Positions 52,939-61,881 of a stretch of 64,000 bases of DNA are shown one piece after another; within the stretch, counting starts at the first letter, position 1; every line of letters starts with the position of its first letter. The notes beneath the pieces were generated by a model that was given only the letters and a program-made list of their open reading frames with translations, searched no databases and was not told the origin of the DNA. This DNA comes from Streptomyces sp. MUM 2J (lineage in GTDB: Bacteria; Actinomycetota; Actinomycetes; Streptomycetales; Streptomycetaceae): the NCBI RefSeq assembly GCF_022414535.1, contig NZ_JADWYM010000035.1, positions 1-64,000 of the forward strand, written 5' to 3'. The position numbers and the translations under genes are program-made.

Positions 52939-54195
52939 ATGCAGCAAGAAACCCAGACCGCACGGGACAACGACGGCCTCTTCGCAGTGGGCAGCCCGGT
53001 CACCCACTGGTCGGTACAGACCAGCAACCCGGTCCAGTACGAGATACGGGCCTGCGAGAATCTTCTCGACCCCGGCAACTCCACCATCCTGGAGGACGCC
53101 TCGAGCAGCAGCGGCCAGCGCCGCTTCATCGTCACCGACCGCGTGGTCGACTCGCTCTACGGCGAGCGCATCCGCGCCTACTTCGACCACCACGGTGTCG
53201 AGCACCGCGTACTGGTGCTGGACGACGGCGAGACGCACAAGTCCGTGAACGCGGTACTGCACGTCACCGAGGCACTCGACGCCTTCGGCGTCGACCGCCG
53301 CCGCGAGCCCGTCATCGCCATCGGCGGCGGCGTGCTGATGGACATCGTCGGTTTCGCGGCCAGCCTGTACCGCCGCTCCACCCCGTTCATCCGCATCCCC
53401 ACCACGCTGATCGGCCTGGTGGACGCGGGTGTCGGTGCCAAGACCGGGGTCAACCACAACGGGCACAAGAACCGGCTCGGCACCTACTTCCCCGCGGACC
53501 GCACCCTGCTGGACCGCTCTTTCCTGGCCACGCTCGACACACGGCACATCAGCAACGGCCTGGCCGAGATACTCAAGATCGCCCTGATCAAGGACGCCCG
53601 CCTGTTCGACCTGCTGGAGCAGCACGGCGCCGACCTGCTGCAGGGCAAGCTCCAGAGCCCGGCCGCCATCGGCCCCACCCCCGCCGACGTACCGGTGGGC
53701 CAGCGCCTCGCGGCCCGCGGACTGCACCTCGACCCGGCGACCGAGGTGGTCGAACGGGCCATCCAGGGCATGTTGGAGGAACTCCAGCCCAACCTCTGGG
53801 AGAAGGTGCTGGAACGCGTCGTCGACTACGGCCACACCTTCAGCCCGACCATCGAGATGCACGCGCTGCCCGCACTGCTGCACGGCGAGGCGGTGGCCGT
53901 CGACATGGCGCTCACCACCGTCATGGCAGAGCGGCGCGGCCTGGTCAGCGCCTACCAGCGTGACCGCATCCTCGGCGTGATGGCGCGGCTGGGCCTGCCG
54001 GCCCGGCACCCGCTGTGCACGCCGGAGGTGCTCGGCGACGCCCTGCGCGACACCGTGCGGCACCGCGACGGCAAGCAGCGACTGCCGCTCCCGGTCGGCA
54101 TCGGCAGCGCGCTCTTCGTCAACGACGTGACCGAGAGCGAACTCGCCGCCGCGGCCGAGTCGCTGGCGGTCCTCGGCTCCGGAGTCTCCCGGTGA
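52939..54195 (+). CDS. Sedoheptulose 7-phosphate cyclase, 2-epi-5-epi-valiolone synthase type
   Basis: A 418-residue member of the sugar-phosphate cyclase family (dehydroquinate synthase fold). NAD-binding GGGVLMDIVGFAASLYRRST, then PTTLIGLVDAGVGAKTGVNH, NGHKNRLGTY, NGLAEILKIALI with zinc ligand Glu210, DYGHTFSPTIEM with His299 and LLHGEAVAVDMAL with His315. The GHTFSP form and ELQPNLWEKVLERVVDYGH are typical of 2-epi-5-epi-valiolone synthases, while true AroB proteins read GHTFGH. It would convert sedoheptulose 7-phosphate to a C7 cyclitol using NAD internally. GGAGG precedes the ATG. Distinguishing it from desmethyl-4-deoxygadusol synthase needs a tree; the VOC partner favours the valiolone type. 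Confidence 0.85.
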   Translation: MQQETQTARDNDGLFAVGSPVTHWSVQTSNPVQYEIRACENLLDPGNSTILEDASSSSGQRRFIVTDRVVDSLYGERIRAYFDHHGVEHRVLVLDDGETHKSVNAVLHVTEALDAFGVDRRREPVIAIGGGVLMDIVGFAASLYRRSTPFIRIPTTLIGLVDAGVGAKTGVNHNGHKNRLGTYFPADRTLLDRSFLATLDTRHISNGLAEILKIALIKDARLFDLLEQHGADLLQGKLQSPAAIGPTPADVPVGQRLAARGLHLDPATEVVERAIQGMLEELQPNLWEKVLERVVDYGHTFSPTIEMHALPALLHGEAVAVDMALTTVMAERRGLVSAYQRDRILGVMARLGLPARHPLCTPEVLGDALRDTVRHRDGKQRLPLPVGIGSALFVNDVTESELAAAAESLAVLGSGVSR

Positions 54196-55016
54196 CCACC
54201 GCAGCCGACACCCTCCCCGGCCCGGCCCCGGCCCCGGCCCCCGGCCGTACCGCGCTCCGCGAGCCGCAGGCATCCCCTGCCGCGACCCCCTGGCGTTCGG
54301 TCGGGACCGTGGCGGGCGCCGCGACGGTGCACGGTGTGCACGGCGCGGCCGGACGCACCCGCTGGAAGTGCTTCGCGGGACGCCGCCAGCTCGACTCGCC
54401 CACAGAAGCCGTCGAGTGGGCGTCCGTCCCCCCGGGCGGGCTCAGCGGGGAGCACCGTCACACCCGTACCGAGGAGATCTACCTGGTCCTGCGCGGACGG
54501 GGCGAGTTCCTCTTCAACGGCCTGCCGCACCCGGTCGGCCCCGGAACGCTCGCCCTGACGGCCCCCGGCAACGTGCACGGGCTGCGCAACACCGGGGAAC
54601 GCGACCTCGACTGGTGGGTCATCGAGACCCTCGCACCCGGCACCGACGCCGTCCTGTCCGGAGCCGACCACATCCACCCGGGAGTACCCCCCATGGGCGA
54701 CGCAGTCATCCACGACCTCTTCAAGGAGCGCACCGTCTCCACCGGTGAGGTCTTCACCGGCCCGCTGCGGCAGGTGGAGGTCGTCGAACTCGACGCCGGC
54801 CAGCGGACCCGGCTGGGTGCCCCTGACGCGGAACTCGCCGTCTTCGTGCACGAGGGGACGGGCCGGGCCACCGCCGACGGCGGCACGGCGCCACTGGCGC
54901 CCGACACCTGCCTCACCCTCGGCGCGGCGACCTCCACCGGCATCGAGGCGGTCACCCCGCTGCGGTTGCTGATCGTGACCCTGGCCCTCCCGCGCCCCGT
55001 GGCGGAGGCGTCGTGA
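54192..55016 (+). CDS. Bicupin protein of the cyclitol-type cluster
   Basis: A 274-residue protein with two cupin barrels. The first keeps metal ligands in EHRHTRTEEIYLVLRGRGEF and APGNVHGLRN; the second (FTGPLRQVEVVELDAGQRTR) lacks the histidines. GTG start overlaps the cyclase stop (GTGA), so the products are coupled. Cupins occur in other C7-cyclitol clusters such as that of cetoniacytone, where oxidoreductase or isomerase roles are proposed. Function is unknown here. Confidence 0.8.
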   Translation: MTTAADTLPGPAPAPAPGRTALREPQASPAATPWRSVGTVAGAATVHGVHGAAGRTRWKCFAGRRQLDSPTEAVEWASVPPGGLSGEHRHTRTEEIYLVLRGRGEFLFNGLPHPVGPGTLALTAPGNVHGLRNTGERDLDWWVIETLAPGTDAVLSGADHIHPGVPPMGDAVIHDLFKERTVSTGEVFTGPLRQVEVVELDAGQRTRLGAPDAELAVFVHEGTGRATADGGTAPLAPDTCLTLGAATSTGIEAVTPLRLLIVTLALPRPVAEAS

Positions 55017-55492
55017 TCATCTCGACGACCGAGGACGCGATCCGCACCGTCGTCCCCACGGGCACGAGCACCCCCGGGAATGCGGACACGGAGAGCGGTG
55101 CCGGTACGGGTACGGTCGCGGGTCCGTCCGTGCGTACGGGGTCAGGCACCGGCGGCGGGGGTGCGGCGGCCGCGTGGACCTGCCTGGTGCGCCGGGGAAT
55201 GCTGCACAGCGAGTGCGAGGCGCTGGAGCACTGGCAACTCCCGCCCGGCGCCGTGCTGACCTCCACCCCGCAGCACGGGGTGGAGGAGGCAGTGCTCGTC
55301 CTCGACGGCGAGCTGCGACTCGCCACGGATTCCGCGAAGCACACCGTACGCGCCGGGCAGCTGGCCCTCCTCCCGCACGGCACGCGGGCCCGCCTGGTGG
55401 CGGACCGCGCCCCGGTCCGGCTGCTCACCGTCCGGACGCTCACCGCCTCCGTCACCGACCGGCTGCCGGACCGCATCCCCGAACTGGTCTGA
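55013..55492 (+). CDS. Small single-cupin protein
   Basis: A 159-residue cupin with a 45-residue low-complexity Gly/Thr-rich N-terminus. The barrel reads HSECEALEHWQLPPGAVLTS, PQHGVEEAVLVLDGELRL and VRAGQLALLPHGTRARL. The metal motif is degenerate, with one histidine. It overlaps the preceding cupin (GTGA), so the three genes cyclase-cupin-cupin are one coupled unit. Role unknown; possibly a partner of the bicupin. Confidence 0.75.
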   Translation: MIISTTEDAIRTVVPTGTSTPGNADTESGAGTGTVAGPSVRTGSGTGGGGAAAAWTCLVRRGMLHSECEALEHWQLPPGAVLTSTPQHGVEEAVLVLDGELRLATDSAKHTVRAGQLALLPHGTRARLVADRAPVRLLTVRTLTASVTDRLPDRIPELV

Positions 55493-55500
55493 TCCCGAAG

Positions 55501-55535
55501 GGTGGTGCGGCGCGGCATGCCCGCGGCGCACCACC
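55501..55535 (+). terminator. Hairpin between second cupin and MDR reductase
   Basis: GGTGGTGCG (55501-55509) pairs with CGCACCACC (55527-55535), extended by GC-rich bases toward the loop. Partial terminator or mRNA processing site. Confidence 0.5.
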
Positions 55536-55542
55536 CCCGGCC

Positions 55543-56469
55543 ATGAAAGCGAACAAGCCCATGCGCGCTGTAGTCCTGACGTCGTTCGGCGGCCCGGAGG
55601 GGCTGTCGGTCTCCGAGATCGCGGAACCGGCCGGCCCGGGCGCGGACGACGTCCTCATCAGTACGGCCGCAGCCGCGGTCAACCCGGTCGACCTCCAGAC
55701 CCGTGCCGGCCTGCATGCCGCGCACAGCGCCTTCCGCCCGCCGATGGTCCTCGGCTGGGACGTGGCGGGCACCGTCACCGCGGTGGGCGATCGGGTCACC
55801 CGCTTCCGGCCCGGTGACCGGGTCGTGGCGATGTCGGCGCAGATGGCGACCGGGCGTGGCACGTACGCCGGGACCGTCGCCCTGCCGGCGGACATCGTCG
55901 CCCCGGCCCCGGAGTCGGTGGAGCTGACCGACGCGGCGGGCCTCCCGCTGGCCGGGCTCGCCGCCGCACAGGCGCTCGACGCCCTCGCCCTGCCCGCCGG
56001 GGCGACCCTTCTGGTCACCGGCGCGGTAGGGGCGGCCGGTGGGTTCGCGGTGCAGCTCGCCAAGCTGCGCGGCTGGACGGTGGTGGCACAGGTGCGGTCC
56101 ACCCGGGACGCGGACGAGGCCCGCACTCTGGGTGCCGACCAGGTGGTGGACGAGGCAGGCGTTCCGCCGGCGACCGTCGACGGCCTGCTGGAGACGGCCG
56201 GCCTGCCGGGCGCGATCGGCGCGGTACGGGACGGCGGGCGCGCGGTCTCCATCGTGCCGACCCGCGTGCCGGCCGCCGAACGCGGCATCGGCGTGGCCGT
56301 CTCCTACGTGGAACAGGACGGCCCCCGCCTGGCCGAGCTGGTCGCCCGGGTGGACTCCCGGGAGCTGCGGCTGCGCACCGCGAAGCGCCTCGGGTTCGAG
56401 GACGCGGGCGAGGCCCACCGGCTCCTGGCGGCCGGCGGCGTACGGGGCAAGCTCCTCCTCCTGCCCTGA
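55543..56469 (+). CDS. MDR-family NADPH oxidoreductase (quinone-reductase type, no zinc)
   Basis: A 308-residue protein. MRAVVLTSFGGPEGLSVSEI, AAVNPVDLQTRAG, LGWDVAGTVTAVGDRVTRF and LLVTGAVGAAGGFAVQLAKL show the zeta-crystallin/quinone oxidoreductase branch without zinc ligands. It reduces an enone or quinone with NADPH. ATG 55543 is used, with an ATG at 55561 possible; neither has a strong ribosome site. Last gene of the putative cluster; reduction of a keto-cyclitol enone is a reasonable guess. Confidence 0.85.
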   Translation: MKANKPMRAVVLTSFGGPEGLSVSEIAEPAGPGADDVLISTAAAAVNPVDLQTRAGLHAAHSAFRPPMVLGWDVAGTVTAVGDRVTRFRPGDRVVAMSAQMATGRGTYAGTVALPADIVAPAPESVELTDAAGLPLAGLAAAQALDALALPAGATLLVTGAVGAAGGFAVQLAKLRGWTVVAQVRSTRDADEARTLGADQVVDEAGVPPATVDGLLETAGLPGAIGAVRDGGRAVSIVPTRVPAAERGIGVAVSYVEQDGPRLAELVARVDSRELRLRTAKRLGFEDAGEAHRLLAAGGVRGKLLLLP

Positions 56470-56588
56470 CCGCCCCGGGCCGCCGCTCCCCCCACCGCGA
56501 CACCGGCACACCCCGGGCCACCGGACCCGCGTACTCGCACCCCGAGTCCCGCCCCCCACCCCGCATACCGAGGACGGACCACACCTAC

Positions 56589-57065
56589 GTGGCAGAGCCG
56601 CACACGAACGAAGACCGTGACGCCGAGGCGGAGGACATCTCCCGGCTCTGGGAGCGCGTCGTCCCCATGTTCTCCCTGCTGGAGGGCCAGCTGGAGCGGA
56701 CGCTGACACACCGTCACAAGCTGGGGCTCGGCCAGCTGATGGCACTCGGGGTGCTGGTGGACGAGCAGTCGGGGTCCGCGACCGTCAGCGGCGTCGCCCG
56801 ACGGTTGGGGCTGAGCGTCTCGGCGGCCAGCCGCATACTCGCGCACCTGGAACGGTCCGGCTGGACAGGCAGAGTGGCCTGGCCGTGCGACCGGCGCGCC
56901 AGCCGCGTCGCCATCACGGAGGCGGGCCTCGCCGTGTGGAGGCACGCCACCGAGACCCTCGACCGCGAACTCGACCACGCCTTCACGGCGCTGAAGTACG
57001 ACGAGCGGTACGCGCACGTGGCGGCCCGGCTGTGCCGCGCGCGCGAGGAGCCGCCCGCCCCCTGA
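56589..57065 (+). CDS. MarR-like winged-helix regulator
   Basis: A 158-residue regulator: GLGQLMALGVLVDEQSGSAT, VSGVARRLGLSVSAASRILA and HLERSGWTGRVAWPCDRRAS are the winged helix. GTG start; the ribosome site is weak. It follows the MDR gene by 119 bases and could belong to the cluster. No palindrome matching TTGCGYACGCAA is near it, so its targets are unknown. Confidence 0.8.
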   Translation: MAEPHTNEDRDAEAEDISRLWERVVPMFSLLEGQLERTLTHRHKLGLGQLMALGVLVDEQSGSATVSGVARRLGLSVSAASRILAHLERSGWTGRVAWPCDRRASRVAITEAGLAVWRHATETLDRELDHAFTALKYDERYAHVAARLCRAREEPPAP

Positions 57066-57282
57066 GAGCCGACCCGGCCACCGGGATCCCCGACAGCCGC
57101 GCCGCGCCCACGCATCCACGCCCGGGACGGGCACGACGACTCGCCCCCGGGCACATTCCCGAGCAGCGGTTCCGGTCTCACGACGCATCGGACCGGCGGT
57201 TCCGGCCGGTACGCGACCCCGGGCGGGCAACTCCGCATCCGGCGAACCCAAGTCGGAACGCCCGATTCCGAGTGTCCGGAGC

Positions 57283-57894
57283 TCAAGAGCCCCTGGAGGG
57301 CGGCCAGATCGTCATGGCGAATTCAGCCACGCGGCGCAGCTCCCCGGTACTCGCCCCGTCGCGCGCCTGCTGCGACATGCCCTGGACGACCGCGGCGAAA
57401 TAGACCGCCAGGGCACGGGTGTCGGTCTCCTTGGAGAGCGACCCCCGGCTCCGGGCGTCCTCCAGCCGGGCTTCGAAGGACCGTACGTTCGCCCTCCGGC
57501 GGTCGCGGAGTTCCTCCTCGATGTCGGCGGTCTGCGTGGAGTAGTTGGTCGCGGCCGTGATGACCAGGCACCCCGCGGGATGCTCGGGGTCGGTGTAGGC
57601 CACGGCCGCCTCGTCCAGCATCCGCGCGAATCCCGCGCGCGGGTCGCTCTCCTCGGTGAGCGCCCTGCCCATGAAGGCGCCGAACGTGCCGCCGTACCGG
57701 TCGACGACCTCGATGAAGAGTGTGCGCTTGTCACCGAAGGCCGCGTACAGGCTCGGCGGCGAGATCCCCATGGCGGAGGTCAGGTCGGCGATGGACGTGC
57801 CCTCGTAGCCGTGCTGCCAGAACAGCAGAGTGGCCTGCGTGAGCGCCGCCTCACGGTCGAAGCTTCGCGGCCGGCCGCGCTTCGTCGTAGTCAT
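57283..57894 (-). CDS. TetR-family regulator of the adjacent dehydrogenase
   Basis: A 203-residue TetR protein. RGRPRSFDREAALTQATLLF, GYEGTSIADLTSAMGISPPS and LYAAFGDKRTLFIEVVDRYG are the DNA-binding domain. The family often controls a divergent SDR gene, as here. Two GTAGCGAT-type sites lie in the 109-base gap. Confidence 0.9.
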   Translation of the reverse strand: MTTTKRGRPRSFDREAALTQATLLFWQHGYEGTSIADLTSAMGISPPSLYAAFGDKRTLFIEVVDRYGGTFGAFMGRALTEESDPRAGFARMLDEAAVAYTDPEHPAGCLVITAATNYSTQTADIEEELRDRRRANVRSFEARLEDARSRGSLSKETDTRALAVYFAAVVQGMSQQARDGASTGELRRVAEFAMTIWPPSRGS

Positions 57895-57905
57895 GGCTCA
57901 ATTTT

Positions 57906-57957
57906 ACAGCGATCGCTACGGAAGTCGTGTAGAGTCTTACCGTAGTCATCGCTACAG
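57906..57957. promoter_or_regulatory. TetR operators between tetR and SDR gene
   Basis: ACAGCGATCGCTACGG (57906-57921) and CCGTAGTCATCGCTACAG (57940-57957) are inverted versions of one CTGTAGCGATNNCTACGG-like site. Confidence 0.65.
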
Positions 57958-58003
57958 AAATATTCGGGCATTCGCTGCACAGGCACAATCCGAAGGGGAG
58001 ACC

Positions 58004-58771
58004 ATGGGCGCGCTCACGGGCAGGACGGCGCTGGTGACGGGAGGCAGCCGCGGTATCGGGCGGGCGATCGCCGAGCGGCTCGCAGGTGACGGCGCCACGG
58101 TGGCCGTGCACTACGGCCGGAACGCCGCCGCCGCCGAGGAGGTCGTCGAGGGCATCCGCGCCAAGGGCGGCACCGCGTTCGCGGTCCACGCCGAGCTGGG
58201 TGTCAAGGGGGACGTGGAGACCCTCTGGGAGGCCTACGACCGGCAGGTGCTGGAGCACGCCGCCAGCGCCGGGCTCGACATCCTCGTGAACAACGCCGGC
58301 GTCACCCCGCGCGGTGAGATCGACGAGACAACGGCAGAGGCCTTCGACGAGGCCGTCGCGGTCAACATGCGCGCACCGTTCTTCCTCGCACAGCAGGGGC
58401 TGAAGCGGCTGCGGGACGGCGGGCGGATCGTCAACGTCTCCTCCGGGGCGACTCGGATCGCACTGACCGACATCATCGCGTACGCCATGACCAAGGGGGC
58501 GGTCGACGCCTTCACCCACACCCTCGCCAAGGCGCTCGGCAGCCGCGGCATCACCGTGAACTCGGTCGCCCCCGGCATCATCGACACCGACATCAACGCC
58601 TCCTGGCTGCGCGGCAACGAGGCCGCCGAGAGGTCCGCGGCCGAACTGTCGGCCCTCGGCCGGGTGGGCCGCCCCGAGGACGTGGCCGACGTGGTGGCCT
58701 TCCTCGCCTCCGACGACGCCCGCTGGGTGACCGGGCAGGTCATCGACGCCACCGGAGGCTCGCAACTCTGA
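58004..58771 (+). CDS. Short-chain dehydrogenase/reductase
   Basis: A 255-residue classical SDR. NADP site TGGSRGIGRAIAERLAGDG, NNAG (LVNNAGVTPRGEIDETT), serine in VNVSSGATRIALTD, YAMTKGA as the YxxxK pair and VAPGIIDTDI. The substrate is unknown; the divergent TetR arrangement is common for alcohol or quinone-type reductases. GAAGGGGAG before ATG 58004. Confidence 0.92.
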   Translation: MGALTGRTALVTGGSRGIGRAIAERLAGDGATVAVHYGRNAAAAEEVVEGIRAKGGTAFAVHAELGVKGDVETLWEAYDRQVLEHAASAGLDILVNNAGVTPRGEIDETTAEAFDEAVAVNMRAPFFLAQQGLKRLRDGGRIVNVSSGATRIALTDIIAYAMTKGAVDAFTHTLAKALGSRGITVNSVAPGIIDTDINASWLRGNEAAERSAAELSALGRVGRPEDVADVVAFLASDDARWVTGQVIDATGGSQL

Positions 58772-58869
58772 CCGGTGGGGCCCACAGGGCGGGCCCCTAG
58801 CCGAGCACGGGTGTCAACGGGGACACCGCGGCCGCCCGCACAACCGACACTCTGCAGCTGGGAGACCCC

Positions 58870-59229
58870 ATGCACGTCGTCATCGCCTGGTGGGAACAGC
58901 ACCGCAACGGCACCGGCATCAGCAACAGCACCGCCCGCCAGGGCATGCCCTCGATGTCCTGCGCCCGCTCGGAGGAAAGGGCCTCGTTCACCGCAGACGT
59001 CCCCGGCCTGCAGTCCGGCCAGTGGATCACCGACCCGGCGGCGGACCTCCAGGGCCTCGCCCTGATCTGGGACTCGGCGGCCAGCGCCGACCTCAACCTG
59101 CCGGACCTGTGCGACCGCACGTTCGGCTGCGCGCCCTCCCACCGCTGGGCCTTCGAACTCTCCGACGCCTCCCCCCAAGGCGACACCCGGAGCCTCCCCA
59201 CCGAGCTCAACGTCCTCCTGCACGCCTGA
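58870..59229 (+). CDS. Hypothetical 119-residue protein
   Basis: I do not recognise this protein. It begins MHVVIAWWEQHRNGTGISNS and contains LQGLALIWDSAASADLNLPD and CDRTFGCAPSHRWAFE. It has two cysteine motifs and no signal peptide or membrane segment. A GGGAG site precedes the ATG and codon use is normal, so it is probably real. It lies alone after the SDR gene. Confidence 0.6.
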   Translation: MHVVIAWWEQHRNGTGISNSTARQGMPSMSCARSEERASFTADVPGLQSGQWITDPAADLQGLALIWDSAASADLNLPDLCDRTFGCAPSHRWAFELSDASPQGDTRSLPTELNVLLHA

Positions 59230-59386
59230 CCCCCGACCCGCACCAACTCCCCCGTCACCATCCCCCCTCCCCCTCCGCAGGGCCCAGGTCCCCCCCGGCC
59301 TGGGCCCTCGGCGTGCGCTGGGTGCCGAAGTGGCCGAAGCGGAGGTCCGGCGCCGGGGAGGGCGGCGCCGTGTTCCGGGGGCGGCG

Positions 59387-59448
59387 CCCTTCAGGGGGGC
59401 GGCGGGCTTCAGGGGGACGGCGGGCTTCAGGGGGGCGGCGGGCTTGGG
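59387..59448 (+). repeat. Tandem 18-bp repeat
   Basis: Three and a half units of GGCTTCAGGGGGGCGGCG with one or two changes, directly before the DUF4253 gene. Purine-rich on the plus strand. Confidence 0.7.
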
Positions 59449-59490
59449 CCGGTGGCCTGCCCGGTCGGTCGCAACCTCTACTCTCACCGC

Positions 59491-60306
59491 ATGGTGACGG
59501 ACACGAACAACCTGCCCCGGCTCGCGGCCGACCCGAGCGGTCGGGCTCTCGGCCTCGATCTTCCTGCGGGGAGGCTGCTGGATGAGACGTACCAGGGCCC
59601 CTGGCCGGAGCCGTTGATGTGGCTGGCCGACACGCGCGCCTCGCCCGGCCAGTGGTCCGCGCAGGGGGCCGCACGCCGGGCGGCGGGCCTCCTGCCGGTG
59701 CTGGTGGACGTCGGCGGCCGGTCGGGGGGCCCGGAGAACTGGGACCTGATGTGCGGAAACCTGTCCTACCCGGAGGACTTGGGCACCGACGAGGTGCTGG
59801 GCCGCCTCTGGGAGGAGACCCGGGAGAAGCGGTCCGGCGGGACGGTGGCCCCCTTCGACGCGCCGTGGCCGGGACTCGCCGGGGCGGTACCGGCCGACGC
59901 CGACCCCGACGCACAGGCGGCCGAGATCGCGGACGCCCTCACAGGCGCCGGCTCCTGCCTGAAAGAGCCCCGCCTCGCCCTGGTGCCCGCGGACCGTAAC
60001 GCCGACATACCCGCGGCCATCGGCTGGTCCGGTTCGCTGAACCACGAGGACGACCCCGGTGCCCTCAGTGCGGTCCTGCGCAGCTGGGAGGAGCGCTTCG
60101 GCAGCCGGGTGGTGGCGCTCACCGCGGACCGGCTGGTCCTCTCGGTCGCCGCGCCGCCCGCCACCGCGGACCAGGCGAGGGCCGTGGCCGCCGAGCACGC
60201 CGCTTTCTGCCCGGACGGCCTCGCCCGGAGCCGTCACGGTGCACTGGACGACTATGCCGCCCACGAAGTCCTCGGGCGACGTACCTGGGTCCACCACTGG
60301 GCCTGA
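59491..60306 (+). CDS. DUF4253 family protein
   Basis: A 271-residue protein of the DUF4253 family, abundant in Streptomyces and without known function. The C-terminal half carries the family's YAAHEVLGRRTWVHHWA end and WEERFGSRVVALTADRLVLS. ATG 59491 comes 15 bases after a TACTCT-like -10 and lacks a ribosome site, so it may be leaderless. No partner genes. Confidence 0.75.
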   Translation: MVTDTNNLPRLAADPSGRALGLDLPAGRLLDETYQGPWPEPLMWLADTRASPGQWSAQGAARRAAGLLPVLVDVGGRSGGPENWDLMCGNLSYPEDLGTDEVLGRLWEETREKRSGGTVAPFDAPWPGLAGAVPADADPDAQAAEIADALTGAGSCLKEPRLALVPADRNADIPAAIGWSGSLNHEDDPGALSAVLRSWEERFGSRVVALTADRLVLSVAAPPATADQARAVAAEHAAFCPDGLARSRHGALDDYAAHEVLGRRTWVHHWA

Positions 60307-60882
60307 GACCCTGACGCGGAGGAGCCGGGAGCCGTCGCGAGGCCGGCCGCGACCGGGGGCGCCGCTCCCCGTTCCGTCTCCGTGTGCAGCCCGTGAGCCG
60401 GCGGGCACCGCTTCAGCTCTCCCTGCGGCCTCTGCCGGTTCGCCGCCATGAGGACGTCGTAGCGCGGGGATCACCACTCGTCACGACCGCCCTGACATCG
60501 CCGTCTCAGCCTGAGCGCAGACGCGTGGAGGGCCGGACTGTCGCCGTGGAGGGCCGGACTGTCGCCGGGAGCCGTCCCGCGGCTCCGCCAGAAGTCGGAC
60601 GAGGCCGGCCGAGGATCTGACTTTCGCGGGATCCGCGACCCCGGTCCGGCCGGGGAAAGTGTCATTGCCACCGGGCACCGCCATGCGGGCCGCGTTCTCT
60701 CCGATGCCTCGCGTCCTTTCCCGACGCGGCTTCTGGGACCGCAGCTCAGGCTGATGTTCCGTCAAGTGGCGCAAGGTGCGGTTCCGGTTGGCGGCGACGG
60801 TGAGCGGTGTCGTCCTGTCCGGATTCGCCGCAGCGTTGCGGCAGCTCACACGAACACTGTGCGCTCAACACACAGGAGCAGG
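60307..60882. other. Intergenic region with a tandem 21-bp duplication
   Basis: A 576-base gap. GTGGAGGGCCGGACTGTCGC plus C occurs twice in direct tandem at 60525-60566. The remainder has no convincing gene; the promoter of the lipoprotein gene should be near 60850. Confidence 0.5.
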
Positions 60883-61788
60883 ATGAACCGTTCCACGCAA
60901 CCCGCCGACAAGGAAGTCTCGTCCTTCCTCGATCGCAGGGCATATGTCGCGGTGATCGCTGCCGGTCTGCTGGCCACCGGCTGCTCCACAGCTCTCACCG
61001 GCAGCGCCGCGGGCGTGGCCCCGCCGACCGTCGGCGCCACGCCGACGGCTCCGGCCAGCGGTTACGACGGACTGATGCGGCTCCCCTTGTCCGCCTACGG
61101 CACGTCGGAGCAGGACGACGCCGTGCTGTACCGGACGAACGAGGCGCTCATCACCCGGTGTATGAGAAGCCGGGGACACGCAGCCTATGCAAGCCAGAAC
61201 ACGCCTTCGACCGCCCCGAGGACAAGACAGGAGAAGGAAGCGATCCATCCGGCCGGCGCCTGGGGCTACATCGGCAGGACGACCGCCAAGCGCATCGGGT
61301 TCCACGTCGCCGTACCGCTCCCGGCCGCCAGGGTCCTGACCGGCCGGGCGCTGAAGGACTACAACACCTGCTACGGCGAGGCGGAGAAACAACTGCCGTC
61401 CCTCTCCGGCACCCAAGGATGGAAGCTTGCCCAAGACCTCTTCGGCGAGTCGTTCCGGCAGGCGGCCGTGGACAGCAGGGTCGGCGCCGCGCGTGAGCGC
61501 TGGTCGGCCTGCATGAGCGCCGTGGGGCACCCGGCCGACGCTCCCGAGGAGCTGGCCGCCGGCCCCTGGCACACCGGGAAGCCGACCGCGCAGGAGATCG
61601 CCGCCGCCACGGCCGACACATCCTGCACACGATCATCCGGCCTGGCCGCCGTGTACTTCGCCGTGCTCGCCGGATACCAGCAGCAGCTCATCTCGGCCAA
61701 CGCCAGAGTCCTGACCGGTTACCAGAAACAGGTCCAGGAGCAGATGGACCAGGCAGCACACATCCTGACCGCCTCTCCCACGGCCTGA
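60883..61788 (+). CDS. Exported lipoprotein of unknown function
   Basis: A 301-residue secreted lipoprotein. The signal ends with the lipobox LLATGC (Cys about 34). The mature part has LMRLPLSAYGTSEQDDAVLY, RCMRSRGHAAY and a second cysteine-rich stretch RWSACMSAVGHPADAPEELA; the helical end QLISANARVLTGYQKQVQEQ suggests a coiled region. Such CMRSxG-bearing lipoproteins occur repeatedly in Streptomyces, with no known role. AGGAG site four bases before ATG 60883. Confidence 0.78.
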   Translation: MNRSTQPADKEVSSFLDRRAYVAVIAAGLLATGCSTALTGSAAGVAPPTVGATPTAPASGYDGLMRLPLSAYGTSEQDDAVLYRTNEALITRCMRSRGHAAYASQNTPSTAPRTRQEKEAIHPAGAWGYIGRTTAKRIGFHVAVPLPAARVLTGRALKDYNTCYGEAEKQLPSLSGTQGWKLAQDLFGESFRQAAVDSRVGAARERWSACMSAVGHPADAPEELAAGPWHTGKPTAQEIAAATADTSCTRSSGLAAVYFAVLAGYQQQLISANARVLTGYQKQVQEQMDQAAHILTASPTA

Positions 61789-61881
61789 ACCCGGCGCTCA
61801 CCCCCCCCCTCGACTCCGGACGGCACCGGCGGACCACGCCGCCGTCCGGCCCCCCAACACGACATGAAGAGGAGAAACTCC

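Noticed and set aside
52939..54195. Reading the cyclase as primary-metabolism dehydroquinate synthase (aroB)
   Set aside because: GHTFSP replaces GHTFGH, the length is greater, and no shikimate genes are adjacent.
52237..54273. Minus-strand long frame across the cyclase
   Set aside because: Antisense to conserved cyclase motifs and without a supported start.
59387..60566. Short tandem repeats as a CRISPR array
   Set aside because: Units are directly adjacent without spacers, only two to three copies, and no cas genes are present.
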